Origin: Cytophagales bacterium WSM2-2
GTDB taxonomy: Bacteria > Bacteroidota > Bacteroidia > Cytophagales > Cyclobacteriaceae
DNA: 64,000 nt
Reading direction: 5' to 3'
Assembly: GCA_015472025.1 (NCBI GenBank)
Contig: BNHL01000001.1
Span: 3,956,001-4,020,000 of the forward strand
Part shown: positions 26,532 to 35,924 of the stretch, piece after piece
Layout of the letters: each line of letters opens with the position of its first letter
Numbering within the stretch: position 1 is the stretch's first letter
Made by a program: the position numbers and the translations under genes
The notes under the pieces: generated by a model
Databases searched by the model: none
The model's input: only the letters and a program-made list of their open reading frames with translations
What the model was told of the DNA's origin: nothing

Positions 26532-27398
26532 ATGAAAAAAATTTCCGGGATCGTTAGTTGGACAATCACTATTGTTAGTTGTGTCAGCGGGTTTTACTTT
26601 TTCTATGAAAGTAAGAAAGACCGGGAGCCTACGTTTGTGGTTGACCCGATTCGCCCCACCCTCGTTGATAAAGAGCTCTTCAAGAACAAACCACTTCGAA
26701 TTGTTGACTCTACAGGGCGCGAGGTAAGCGAAAATGTGTGTGTTCTTACTTTCTATTTCTTCAATCAAGGCAACGAATCGATCAAGAAAGAAAATATTCT
26801 GCAGCCCCTGAAGCTCCGGATGTCGAAGGGCTGTAAAATCCTGGACTACAAACTTCTGAAGGTATCACGCGGTGTAAGTCAGATCAGGTTAGGGAACTAC
26901 AATCCGGCAGACGAAAGCATTGACTTCGATTTTAAAATACTGGAGCACGAGGACGGATTTACCGGCCAGATCATTTATACCGGTGATGTCAATGCTACGC
27001 TCAGCGTGGATGGCGTCATTGAAGGTGTGAAGATCTTTAGCGACCACTATGCCTTACTGAATCCGCGCACTATTCTATTCCTGGCAATTTTCATTGCACC
27101 CTTCGCGATAATTCTGGTTTTTATTTTGCGATCTATGTTTGGAATCCGGTCGAGATCGGAGGGGTCTACCCGGAAGAAGTCGTGGTACAAACGCCTGACC
27201 ACCCGTTACCGCATGATCGTGGTTGATGCTACCAACAATAATCAGAGAAGCTCGATGACCTTCTCTTATTTTAGATTGTTGATTGTATTTGCGGTCATTT
27301 TTGGATTAGTACTGGTCTCTTCAATTCTATTAACAGAAAGGCTGAAGCCGATGATTAAAGAGAACAAAGCGATCGTTCCGATGGGCCTGTTACCATAA
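26532..27398 (+). CDS. Membrane protein with extracytoplasmic beta domain, unknown
   Basis: A 288-residue protein with hydrophobic segments near residues 5-24, 178-200 and 250-270. Between the first two is a beta-rich domain (KILDYKLLKVSRGVSQIRLGNYNP, GFTGQIIYTGDVNATLSVDG), probably periplasmic. Between the last two is a basic cytoplasmic stretch. I do not recognise a family. It is alone between a divergent regulator and the next plus-strand gene. Confidence 0.75.
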   Translation: MKKISGIVSWTITIVSCVSGFYFFYESKKDREPTFVVDPIRPTLVDKELFKNKPLRIVDSTGREVSENVCVLTFYFFNQGNESIKKENILQPLKLRMSKGCKILDYKLLKVSRGVSQIRLGNYNPADESIDFDFKILEHEDGFTGQIIYTGDVNATLSVDGVIEGVKIFSDHYALLNPRTILFLAIFIAPFAIILVFILRSMFGIRSRSEGSTRKKSWYKRLTTRYRMIVVDATNNNQRSSMTFSYFRLLIVFAVIFGLVLVSSILLTERLKPMIKENKAIVPMGLLP

Positions 27399-27493
27399 AC
27401 TTCTCTTCCCGCACTTTTAGGGATTTAGACTTCATAAACGGGTTCTGTGTAAAACGACTCCCGATTTTGTTTTCGTGGTGATATATTAGATCG

Positions 27494-28648
27494 ATGAAGA
27501 GACTTTCAAATATTGACTTCACCCGCGGAATAGTCATGGTGATCATGGCACTTGACCATGTACGAGATATGGTCCATGTGACAGCCATTACGCAAAACCC
27601 AACGAATCTTCAGACTACAACACCTTTGTTGTTCTTCACCCGCTGGATCACTCATTTGTGCGCACCGACTTTCGTATTCTTGGCGGGTGTTTCAGTCTAC
27701 ATCCAGTTGAAAGAAAAGGGTGTGCAATCCACAAGGAGTTTCTTATTGAAACGTGGGCTGTGGCTCATCGTTCTTGAGCTTACGGTTGTAAATTTTGCAT
27801 TGTGGTTCGACATTCGTTTCCGTACGTTGATCTTTGAAGTAATTGCTGCTATAGGTTTTGGATTTGTTGTGTTGAGTCTTTTGGTGAAGCTCTCTTCTCG
27901 GAATATCGGCATAATTGGTATTTCAATCATTACCCTTCATAATCTGTTCCCTTTGATTCCGTTCGGGGAAGGGTCACAACTGGGTGTTGCTCTTCGACCT
28001 TTATTTTTACCCAATGCTTTCCCAACAGGAGCACAATCATTTTTTATCATTGGCTACCCACCAATTCCGTGGCTGGGAATTATGCTTGCCGGATTTTCTA
28101 TTGGCAATTGGTTTTATATGCAGGAGAACGAAATGCAAAAACGTTTTCTTAAAGCAGGGCTTATCGTTCTGCTTCTGTTTGTTGTTATACGCTTTCTTAA
28201 TTTTTACGGAGATTTTCCATGGTCGCCTCAAAAAAATGCCGTGTTTACATTTTTGTCTTTTAACAATATCACAAAATACCCTCCATCGCTTTTATTTGTA
28301 TTATCCACAATTGGCATTTCATTGTTGATTCTTGCATACACGTCTGTTCCAAGGAAATTTGAAAGCATCTTTTTAACCTATGGCAAAGTGCCTCTTTTTT
28401 ATTTTGTGGTTCACTTGTTTCTCGTTCACGCTGTTACCCTGGTTATTCTCCTACTTCAGGGATTTGCCTGGAGCGATCTGAATTTTGGAACATTTGCATT
28501 TGGGAGACCTAAGGAGCCAAGCGGATTGGAATTGTGGGCTGTGTATCTGATGTGGATCTTGGTGGTGATATCACTATACTATCCGTGCCGGTGGTATGCC
28601 AGGTTCAAAGAGAGTCACCGTGACTGGAACTGGCTTCGTTATTTGTAG
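27494..28648 (+). CDS. DUF1624/HGSNAT-like polytopic membrane protein
   Basis: A 384-residue protein with about ten transmembrane segments. The N-terminus NIDFTRGIVMVIMALDHVRD is the signature of the heparan-alpha-glucosaminide N-acetyltransferase-like family (PF07786/DUF1624), with the conserved D and H; a second block is TRWITHLCAPTFVFLAGVS. Such proteins are thought to transfer acyl groups across the membrane; the acceptor here is unknown. Single gene. Confidence 0.9.
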   Translation: MKRLSNIDFTRGIVMVIMALDHVRDMVHVTAITQNPTNLQTTTPLLFFTRWITHLCAPTFVFLAGVSVYIQLKEKGVQSTRSFLLKRGLWLIVLELTVVNFALWFDIRFRTLIFEVIAAIGFGFVVLSLLVKLSSRNIGIIGISIITLHNLFPLIPFGEGSQLGVALRPLFLPNAFPTGAQSFFIIGYPPIPWLGIMLAGFSIGNWFYMQENEMQKRFLKAGLIVLLLFVVIRFLNFYGDFPWSPQKNAVFTFLSFNNITKYPPSLLFVLSTIGISLLILAYTSVPRKFESIFLTYGKVPLFYFVVHLFLVHAVTLVILLLQGFAWSDLNFGTFAFGRPKEPSGLELWAVYLMWILVVISLYYPCRWYARFKESHRDWNWLRYL

Positions 28649-28660
28649 TTGACGATGTTT

Positions 28661-29401
28661 TTAATTCGTTGTCTTGATCCCGGCTTTCATTTGTTCGGCT
28701 TTTTCACGTGCAGCCTGGTTGGCAGGGTCCCACATAATTGCTTTGTCGAGAAGTGCAACAATAGTTTGTAAATGCTGAGCACTGTCTTCCGTGCGGAGTT
28801 TGGCCAATTCAAAGTAGGCAAAACTCACAATGCGAGGATTGTGCATTTTTGACCTTTGATGAGATTTCATGACAATAGAATCAAAATCTCGTATGGATTT
28901 CCGTTTCTTCGTGATGAAATACCATGGTAGGTTTAGAAATGCTTTACCTCTCAGGTATTCTGGCAGTAACGATTGGTTGCTGAATTGATCAACGGAGCGA
29001 TCGAAGAAAGCCAGGCCTTTGCGCAACTCGGAAAATCGCTGTGTGGTAATTGCCATCATCATATAGGAAGAGGCGATATATGCGCTGATAACAGGTAGTA
29101 ATTCTTTGCCTGGTGATGATAGGTTTAACTGGATCAATTGAAGTTGAGAACCTTTAGAGTAGTCATAAGCTTCACGGATATTTCCACTGATTAAATAATG
29201 CATGGCTGCTTCGTGCAGTACAATCCCCTTTCTTAAAAAACCGATCGGAGAAAATTCTGAATTATCGTTTTCCCTGTTGTATTCATTGACTTTAAATTTG
29301 AGGAGAATAGGGTCAGAGATTTCTATAACATCATCCAGTTGTTGTTCGACTTCGAAAACACTTTCCAGACTTATTGTTTCGATTTCCGATGATGAATTCA
29401 T
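28661..29401 (-). CDS. Helical (TPR-like) cytoplasmic protein, unknown
   Basis: A 246-residue protein without signal peptide. It is largely helical, with helix pairs resembling tetratricopeptide repeats (LHEAAMHYLISGNIREAYDYS, FAYFELAKLRTEDSAQHLQT, LLDKAIMWDPANQAAREKAE). It converges on the DUF1624 gene (12 nt between stops). No enzyme motif is visible; a scaffolding role is a guess. Confidence 0.78.
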   Translation of the reverse strand: MNSSSEIETISLESVFEVEQQLDDVIEISDPILLKFKVNEYNRENDNSEFSPIGFLRKGIVLHEAAMHYLISGNIREAYDYSKGSQLQLIQLNLSSPGKELLPVISAYIASSYMMMAITTQRFSELRKGLAFFDRSVDQFSNQSLLPEYLRGKAFLNLPWYFITKKRKSIRDFDSIVMKSHQRSKMHNPRIVSFAYFELAKLRTEDSAQHLQTIVALLDKAIMWDPANQAAREKAEQMKAGIKTTN

Positions 29402-29565
29402 TTGTCGTTATGATCAGCATTATGGTTATGAACGGGCACTGCTGCTACACAGTGCCCCGTTCTGACACAAACCAACACGTTCCTGTAAGTTTAACTTACC
29501 CTAAAGCCCCAAGCAATTAAGTGAATGTATTGCAGGATTGCCGTCTGATGTTGATTAGAAAAGAA

Positions 29566-30942
29566 TTAAAATCCGGAAAGCATCTTCAAGGCGACAGAGA
29601 CTTCCGTGCCTACACCCGGGCTGGAATTAATTGCAATTGTCCCCTGGTGAATTGAAATGATCCGTTGAGCCAGTGGAAGCCCGATTCCGTGACCTCTGAC
29701 TTTTGAAGTGTTGTTGGTCCTATAAAAAGGTTGAAAAATCTTTTCTAAATCATCTTTCCTGATACCCGGCCCTTTGTCAACGACTCTGATGATGACTCGC
29801 TTGCTTTCGCAGGAGAGGAATACAAAAGCAGTGTGATCCGACGAAAATTTGCACGCGTTTTCGATGATATTCGTAAGTGCTGTCTTTAGCAATTGTGGAT
29901 GAGCTTGCGTGCAGAGCTCTTCTTGATTTTCCGGCATCTTATCGATATGTATTTGCACGCGATAGTCCCTGGTCGTAGATGTGATGTCTTCGCGGGTTTC
30001 CCACAGAATTTCATCTACACGAACAGCACTCATAGTGAAATTCTGACTGCCCTGGTTAAGGTACGCCAACTCAAGCAAACTTGACGACAAGCGATTAAGG
30101 TCACGAATGTCCTCGAGCACGGAAAGCAAAATCTTTTTATAATCTTCATTATCTCTTTCACTAAGCAGAGTGACTTCGAGCTGCGATGTGATTTTGGTCA
30201 GCGGATTGTTTAGTTCATGTGACACACTGGAGACGAATGACTTCTGGAGCTGAAAAGCATCCTCAATCCGATCCAGCAATTGATTGAAAATGGAGATTAG
30301 TTTTCCGATCTCATCCGGATTATCACTACCAGTAAGACGCTGACCCAACTCTGTGGGCGACATCTCCTGTACTTCTTTCATTACCCGGACAATTGGCTTT
30401 AGCGCCTTGCCTGCAAATATCCAGCCTGCCAAGCCAACTATTGCTACCAGCAGTGGTGTGAGAATGTAAATAAGACCTCGCAATGCTGCCAGACGCGCGG
30501 TGCCATCTTTGTCAATTGCCCCGGAAAGAACCACATATTTACTTCCTTTATATTCGTAAGGAATTCCGACAACATCGAAGTCACCGTGTTTAAAAAACAA
30601 TTCCTTTCCAGAAAGTACTGAGCGATAGTCCGCTTTTGATACATGGAATTCAAGAGATTCGTCATTGGTATAAAGCTCACGGTAACTTGAATCGTATACT
30701 GAAATGTTTTCCTTGTAGAGAACATCTCTTTTCGAAAGATCAATGATTTTCAATAACGCAGAATCGACCTGGTCTACTTTCAATAATAGAATAGCTGAAG
30801 TAAGGGCTTTATCATGAAGCCGTTTGCGGAATGCATCGTGGTTGTTTTGCCAAACGAGCGTATACAGAATAGAAAAAGCCGCAATCAGAATGGCACTGAC
30901 AAGCACTGTAAATTGAAGAGTCAGACGGCTTCTGATTTGCAT
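29566..30942 (-). CDS. Sensor histidine kinase (HAMP/HisKA/HATPase)
   Basis: A 458-residue inner-membrane kinase. Transmembrane segments near 10-30 and 155-178 enclose a periplasmic sensor domain of about 125 residues. A HAMP domain follows (about 178-230), then HisKA with H242 in SSVSHELNNPLTKI, and HATPase_c with NIIENACKFS, VVDKGPGI, and RGHGIGLPLAQRI. Its start is 2 nt after the response regulator stop, so the two are co-translated. Layout resembles CusS/ArlS-type kinases, but the signal is not evident. Confidence 0.95.
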   Translation of the reverse strand: MQIRSRLTLQFTVLVSAILIAAFSILYTLVWQNNHDAFRKRLHDKALTSAILLLKVDQVDSALLKIIDLSKRDVLYKENISVYDSSYRELYTNDESLEFHVSKADYRSVLSGKELFFKHGDFDVVGIPYEYKGSKYVVLSGAIDKDGTARLAALRGLIYILTPLLVAIVGLAGWIFAGKALKPIVRVMKEVQEMSPTELGQRLTGSDNPDEIGKLISIFNQLLDRIEDAFQLQKSFVSSVSHELNNPLTKITSQLEVTLLSERDNEDYKKILLSVLEDIRDLNRLSSSLLELAYLNQGSQNFTMSAVRVDEILWETREDITSTTRDYRVQIHIDKMPENQEELCTQAHPQLLKTALTNIIENACKFSSDHTAFVFLSCESKRVIIRVVDKGPGIRKDDLEKIFQPFYRTNNTSKVRGHGIGLPLAQRIISIHQGTIAINSSPGVGTEVSVALKMLSGF

Positions 30943-30944
30943 TT

Positions 30945-31625
30945 TTATAGGTCAGCCTTAAGAATGTAACCGAGGCCAAATTGGGTATGGATCATTTTTT
31001 TTTCAAATCCTTTGTCAATTTTATTCCGCAGATAGTTTACATAGACCTCGACCATGTTAGTGCCGGTATCAAAGTCAATGTTCCATACATTTTTAGCAAG
31101 TTCGGATCGCGGGATGACACGTCCTTGATTTTTGATAATGTATTCGAGCAAGGCGCACTCTTTACCCGTAAGTGAAATCTCTTTACCGGCTCTTACAGCA
31201 GTTCGTGAATATACATCCAGTGATAAATCTCCTACGGTCAGCACGCCTGAAGTCTTACTGCCTGAAGTTCTCTTCAGTAGTGATTTGATGCGGACAATCA
31301 GCTCACGAAATTCGAACGGCTTCACCAGGTAGTCATCTGCACCTAAATCGAAACCTTTTACTACATCGTCTGTTGTGCTCATGGCGCTGAGCATCAAAAT
31401 TGGGACTTCATTTTTACGACTCCTGATTTCCTTACAGATCGACCACCCGTCTTTTCCGGGCAATACGATATCAGTGATAATGATATCAAATTGCTCTTGA
31501 AGAGCCATGTGAAGTGCCGTGTCGCCATCGTTAGCCAGGGCCACATTGAAATTGTTTTCCTCCAGCCCCTTTTTTATGTAGTAAGCGGTCTTTTGTTCAT
31601 CTTCTATCAGAAGTATCCGGATCAT
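30945..31625 (-). CDS. OmpR/PhoB-family response regulator
   Basis: A 226-residue regulator. The receiver has the acidic pocket IEDE, phosphoacceptor D52 in IIITDIVLPGKDG, and LMLSAMSTTDDVVKGFDLGADDYLVKPF. The C-terminal winged helix (about 130-226) includes LTGKECALLEYII and VEVYVNYLRNKID. It is the first gene of a two-gene operon with the kinase at 29566. Similar regulators handle metal or envelope stress; no target is visible nearby. Confidence 0.96.
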   Translation of the reverse strand: MIRILLIEDEQKTAYYIKKGLEENNFNVALANDGDTALHMALQEQFDIIITDIVLPGKDGWSICKEIRSRKNEVPILMLSAMSTTDDVVKGFDLGADDYLVKPFEFRELIVRIKSLLKRTSGSKTSGVLTVGDLSLDVYSRTAVRAGKEISLTGKECALLEYIIKNQGRVIPRSELAKNVWNIDFDTGTNMVEVYVNYLRNKIDKGFEKKMIHTQFGLGYILKADL

Positions 31626-31741
31626 CTTTCAAACATAACCGGTTTTCAATTAAATACATTCCAATGACAAGTTAGAATGTAATTAGAAGGCTTCGGTGGA
31701 AGCGAACGTTTTGGTTAAATTTAGTTCATTAACATGATCAC

Positions 31742-31999
31742 ATGAAGCCTTTTATAAGTAGGCATTTTCTGATAGGGATTTTTCTGGAAATTTTTGCACT
31801 TATTTTTTATTGGCGTGTCACAGAATATTTCTACTACGGAGGAGGTTGGCCATTCGTTCCTATTTTATCGGCCATCATTTACTTTGCGGGCACGTACTAT
31901 ATTTTCCGAAGCGAGATACACTATTTTGCCAAGGTGATTCTTGGATTTTGGTGGGTGGCAGCTGTTGTGGTCCAGATTGTTATCTCTGTTGTTTGGTAA
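31742..31999 (+). CDS. Small membrane protein
   Basis: An 85-residue protein with three hydrophobic segments (about 8-25, 38-55 and 64-84) separated by aromatic-rich loops (YWRVTEYFYYGGGWPF). It is divergent from the OmpR-type operon and 117 nt from its start, so it could be a target of that system. No family recognised. Confidence 0.68.
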   Translation: MKPFISRHFLIGIFLEIFALIFYWRVTEYFYYGGGWPFVPILSAIIYFAGTYYIFRSEIHYFAKVILGFWWVAAVVVQIVISVVW

Positions 32000-32005
32000 G
32001 AGAAC

Positions 32006-34480
32006 CTACCTGTAATAAATCACTTTACATTCCTGATGGCTTGATATGAAATTTTCGATCGTACGACTGGATATTCTTGTATTGAAACATTTTAATATTT
32101 TTAAGTGCAGATAGTCTAATGGAGCAAGTTTGCTTACGTTAGTGTTTGAGCAGTCGAGATGTTCAAGATTTAATAGTTTTTCGATTGCGTCCAGTCGCTT
32201 GATCTGTGTCCCTGAACAATTGAGGTTTTTTAGTTTTTGCAACGTCCAAAGCGGATATAAATCTTCGATTGGTGTGTTTGATATATCAAGGTCTTCTAAT
32301 TCTGTCAGCTGACCTAATGATTCGATTTTCTGAATGGGGCTACCCACAGCTCGAAGCGATCTCAACTCTTTGATACTTTCAATAGGGGAAACGTCAGTAA
32401 TCGAAGTGCCTGAGAAGTTCAATTCTTTAAGATGTATAAATTCACTTAGGCCCGACAGGTCAGAGACAGGAGAATCTTTGAAATGAAATTTATCCAGTTC
32501 TATCAGACGGTGAAGGCTTTCTCTTGTTGTGTCGGGAATTTGTTCCAGGAATATTGCCTTCCATGATGAAGTAATGTTTCTCCACCACCTGTAAAGGTGC
32601 ACAGTTTTATAAACGAGAAGGCATTTTGGATTGACAGATAAAAATTCACGGGCATTGATGTCATTGACCCCACTTTCATCAACATATATTTTTTCAAGTC
32701 CGTTTATTTTTTGCAAAGGCTCAAGAGAAGTGATTTGACAGCGATCGGCCAATACGATCTTCAATTGATTAAGCAATCGAAGCGGTGTGAGGTCGTTTAC
32801 ACTTGTATTGCAAATATTAAGCAGCAGCAGTTGCTTGTGATCACGAATAGGAGAGAGGTCGCGTATAGCCGTGTTATTGGCAATAATGACCGACAGGTTT
32901 TGCAGTTTGCGCAGCGGCTCTAAATCAGTAATCAGTTTATTTGAGCCGAAATTAATTGAGTCGATGTTTCCAATTCTGGCTAATTCTTCTTTGGTGGGAT
33001 CGGAATTTATTTTTGCAATCTTACTGATAATTTCTTTCCAGCCGGGAGTGAGTGCGCTCCACCAGGTTTTCAAATCGTGCGAATCATATATAACAAGTGT
33101 CTTAGGGCATAAAAGCATAAACGATTCTGCAAGTTCTTTTTTAACGGGGGTCTGATCGCAATAGATTTTCTCAAGGTTCGGAAGTTTTTGCAATGGCTTC
33201 AAATCAGAGATGAGGGAATAATTAGCGTTCAGTTGTTTCAGGTTCTCCAGTTTTGATAGTGCGCTGATATCCTGCACTTGTGTACTGTCAATTGTTAGCA
33301 TCTCCAGTTTTTTTAGGCCTCCCAAGGTGGCGAGTTCACGAACTTGTGTTTGGGCAATATTTAGCTCATCGAGGTTGTTAAGTTTTCCAATAGAGGAAAT
33401 GTCTGAAAAAGCCGTATTCTTCAGATTAGCTGAAACAAGTTGACTGAGAGAAGATACGGGCGTGAAATCAGCTATGGCTGTACTCGCGAGATTCAATGAT
33501 TCAAGAAGCGGCATTCGCTGCAATACCGCTATGTCTTTAACCTTGGTGCCTTTGATATTGAGTCGTGTAAGTTTGTTGGCGTACTTGAGGTACGAAAGAT
33601 CCGAAACAGAAGTTTGAGATAGATTAAGCTCAATCAACTCACTTAGGTTTCTGAGTGGAGATATGTCAGAGAAATTAGTACCTGAGAGATTGAGCCGTTT
33701 GATAGTTTTCAACTGTGACAATGGCTCGAATGTTTGTAGAATCCGGTTGCCACTGAGATCGAGTTCCTCAAGTGATACAATCTTTTTAATGTCATTTAAA
33801 GTAACACTATCCTTTAATCCTAATTTTTTCCTGAAAACGGACTTCCATTCGAGCGACAATTGATTCCACCAATTCACGAGGACTTCTTTCTCATTGAATT
33901 CGTGAGTGTAGATACTGACAATCTTCAGGTCTTGCTCTTTTGGATTGTAGTTGACTTCAACAAATCGTGGGATGATGTTGCTCACTGGCTTTCCATCGGC
34001 TGACTTCCCACTCAGGTTCCTTTGCAATGACACTTTATAAAAGATCAGGCCTTCTGCATTCAGCCCCTTCTCAATTTTGTCAATTGAAAACTCGAACTTT
34101 ACATCTTCGAAAAAGAAACTGATGTCCTTGAGATAGGAAACTACATCTTTGTTGGTGACTACTTCTCTTTCCTCGTCAAGGTCATCTTCCACCTGGACTT
34201 TGGCATCACGGAATATTTTGGAATAACTCTCGGAAATAACGACATCTTTGTCTCTCGAGGATGTGCTACTGTTGCCCAAGGTATTCAATACGAATTCGAG
34301 GAACGCTACAATTTCCCTTACTTTATTTTCGTCAGATCCTGCATCTTTATCCTCTTTAGGTTGCTCTTTCTTTTTTGGTTCGTTTGGTACAGATGGTTTT
34401 GGAGGCTTCTGCTTTTGAGCAAAGGCCGGGAGAAATAGCATTGTCAGAATAACAAAAACGTAGAGTTTATTTCGCCTCAT
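32006..34480 (-). CDS. Secreted leucine-rich-repeat protein with three WW-type spacer modules
   Basis: An 824-residue protein with a signal peptide (ending PAFAQ), a Lys/Pro/Glu-rich linker (about 22-50), an N-terminal domain (about 50-205) similar in plan to the product at 35339, and about 22-residue LRRs of the SDS22/internalin type (LxxLNLSxTxxSDLSPL). The LRR blocks are separated by three modules that each begin with two Trp (W204-205, W473-474, W632-633) and continue WK(S/E/A)I. It overlaps the upstream gene by 14 nt and is last in a four-gene operon. Such LRRs bind proteins; the partner is unknown. Confidence 0.9.
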   Translation of the reverse strand: MRRNKLYVFVILTMLFLPAFAQKQKPPKPSVPNEPKKKEQPKEDKDAGSDENKVREIVAFLEFVLNTLGNSSTSSRDKDVVISESYSKIFRDAKVQVEDDLDEEREVVTNKDVVSYLKDISFFFEDVKFEFSIDKIEKGLNAEGLIFYKVSLQRNLSGKSADGKPVSNIIPRFVEVNYNPKEQDLKIVSIYTHEFNEKEVLVNWWNQLSLEWKSVFRKKLGLKDSVTLNDIKKIVSLEELDLSGNRILQTFEPLSQLKTIKRLNLSGTNFSDISPLRNLSELIELNLSQTSVSDLSYLKYANKLTRLNIKGTKVKDIAVLQRMPLLESLNLASTAIADFTPVSSLSQLVSANLKNTAFSDISSIGKLNNLDELNIAQTQVRELATLGGLKKLEMLTIDSTQVQDISALSKLENLKQLNANYSLISDLKPLQKLPNLEKIYCDQTPVKKELAESFMLLCPKTLVIYDSHDLKTWWSALTPGWKEIISKIAKINSDPTKEELARIGNIDSINFGSNKLITDLEPLRKLQNLSVIIANNTAIRDLSPIRDHKQLLLLNICNTSVNDLTPLRLLNQLKIVLADRCQITSLEPLQKINGLEKIYVDESGVNDINAREFLSVNPKCLLVYKTVHLYRWWRNITSSWKAIFLEQIPDTTRESLHRLIELDKFHFKDSPVSDLSGLSEFIHLKELNFSGTSITDVSPIESIKELRSLRAVGSPIQKIESLGQLTELEDLDISNTPIEDLYPLWTLQKLKNLNCSGTQIKRLDAIEKLLNLEHLDCSNTNVSKLAPLDYLHLKILKCFNTRISSRTIENFISSHQECKVIYYR

Positions 34481-35327
34481 TGTACAAATACCTTTTGAGT
34501 AATTCTCTTTCTGAGGTGTTATTGAGCTTAGTCAAATTGGAAATCAACCATCCCGTATTGTAACCTGGTCTGTTAAAATCGGCTACTTCAAAATACCAGC
34601 CATCCACCTGAAAGAAGTGAAACCTGACTGACTCGACGGATTTGAATTTGATGTTGCCCCGCCGGGTTTCGTAGAGTACTACAGACAAGTGATCGGGTTT
34701 GAACTCCCTGCTGGTAAACTGACTGACGCTGTCTGCATTAGCAAAGGCTTTTCGCAGATTCATAAAATCAAGCTCGTGGCTCATGGGATGCAGAAAACGG
34801 CCAACGCGGACTGTGTCTTTTGAATAGTAGGGATCAAGCCATGGAGCTCTCATTTTGGAGATGACCCATTTGTGACCCAGGTGGCTCCTTTCTAATTCCA
34901 TGTAAAGTGTGACGCTTTGGTCTTTGCCACCGACTTGAAACAATGCTTGTACTTCTGCAAACCAATTGCCCCCATGGAAATCGATGATTTTGGATTTGTT
35001 AAGTACATCTTCAGCGAACTCCTTCTTCAGCGGGTCTAACCCGGTATTACCTTCATTGAAAAGAATTGACATGTACTTTTTTCTAAGCTTCATATTCCGG
35101 TACTGTTTGTCACCGGGATAATACCGATTGCCTTTCTCATCCTCTTCGCCATTGAACCTCCGAAAAAACTGATTGACCTGCTTGGACTCCGCATAAAGCC
35201 TGGTCTCATCCAGCTCCCCGATGAGCTGCGCGCGGGCAATAGCAGAGAACAAAATGATGATTAATATCAACAGGAGAATAAGGCCCCACTTCAATACATT
35301 GTATCTTATATATTGCTTGCCAGTCAT
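34467..35327 (-). CDS. Secreted or membrane-anchored protein, unknown, LRR operon
   Basis: A 286-residue protein. The ATG at 35327 gives MTGKQYIRYNVLKWG followed by one strong hydrophobic segment (LILLLILIIILFSAIARAQ), either an anchor or a signal peptide. An upstream start would overlap the preceding gene. The rest is extracytoplasmic (VTLYMELERSHLGHKWVISKM, WYFEVADFNRPGYNTGWLIS) and looks like NTF2-like or lipocalin-like beta structure. It lies 11 nt after the gene at 35339 and overlaps the LRR gene by 14 nt. Confidence 0.8.
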   Translation of the reverse strand: MTGKQYIRYNVLKWGLILLLILIIILFSAIARAQLIGELDETRLYAESKQVNQFFRRFNGEEDEKGNRYYPGDKQYRNMKLRKKYMSILFNEGNTGLDPLKKEFAEDVLNKSKIIDFHGGNWFAEVQALFQVGGKDQSVTLYMELERSHLGHKWVISKMRAPWLDPYYSKDTVRVGRFLHPMSHELDFMNLRKAFANADSVSQFTSREFKPDHLSVVLYETRRGNIKFKSVESVRFHFFQVDGWYFEVADFNRPGYNTGWLISNLTKLNNTSERELLKRYLYNEAK

Positions 35328-35338
35328 GACCGTGACAT

Positions 35339-35920
35339 TTAAGCGCTGGTTTCTGTTACGCGTATATCGCCCAGAAGAACATCCCAAAATTCAACCACCC
35401 TTCCTTGAATCTGAGTCACCTTCCGTTCGACATATATGGTGATGTCTTTCTTGGTTGTATCCTTGTACTTCATTCCGTCCTTCGATTCCCCTTCAAAGCG
35501 TTGGTAGATCGTGACTACTCCAACGTAACGGCCGTCGGGCTGTCGCTCAAGATCGCTGATGTAATGAATATCGTACCATTTAATATTGACACGGTCGTAG
35601 TTGAGCGCCATCAAGTGCTCAAAATACTTACGCACCTTGTAGTATTTAACTTCTTTTTGATTGAGCGCTGACACACCCATTTCGCTATCGGGGGCAAACA
35701 GTTCCTCTGCACGGTCCATTACCCGAGTAGCTTCAGAGTATTGTGTTTTCTTGTTGCCTATAATTGAAATGTATTTGCTCAGATCCCTTACTTTCTCGAG
35801 GGCCAAGGAGTCAATCGCCTGCTTTCGCGCAGGACTTATACTTTCAGTTTGTGCAATCACCCCACCTGATACAATACACACAAATACCAACGTAGACACA
35901 AATTTATTTGCAGTAGTCAT
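35339..35920 (-). CDS. Secreted NTF2-like protein, unknown, LRR operon
   Basis: A 193-residue protein with a signal peptide (FVCIVSGGVIAQ). A helical part (ATRVMDRAEELF) is followed by YFEHLMALNYDRVNIKWYDIHYI and a series of strands (GRYVGVVTIYQRFEG, KDITIYVERKVTQIQGRVVEFW). This order resembles an NTF2-like fold and repeats in the N-terminal domain of the LRR protein two genes downstream. The operon gap is only 4 nt upstream. Function unknown. Confidence 0.8.
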   Translation of the reverse strand: MTTANKFVSTLVFVCIVSGGVIAQTESISPARKQAIDSLALEKVRDLSKYISIIGNKKTQYSEATRVMDRAEELFAPDSEMGVSALNQKEVKYYKVRKYFEHLMALNYDRVNIKWYDIHYISDLERQPDGRYVGVVTIYQRFEGESKDGMKYKDTTKKDITIYVERKVTQIQGRVVEFWDVLLGDIRVTETSA

Positions 35921-35924
35921 AAGC

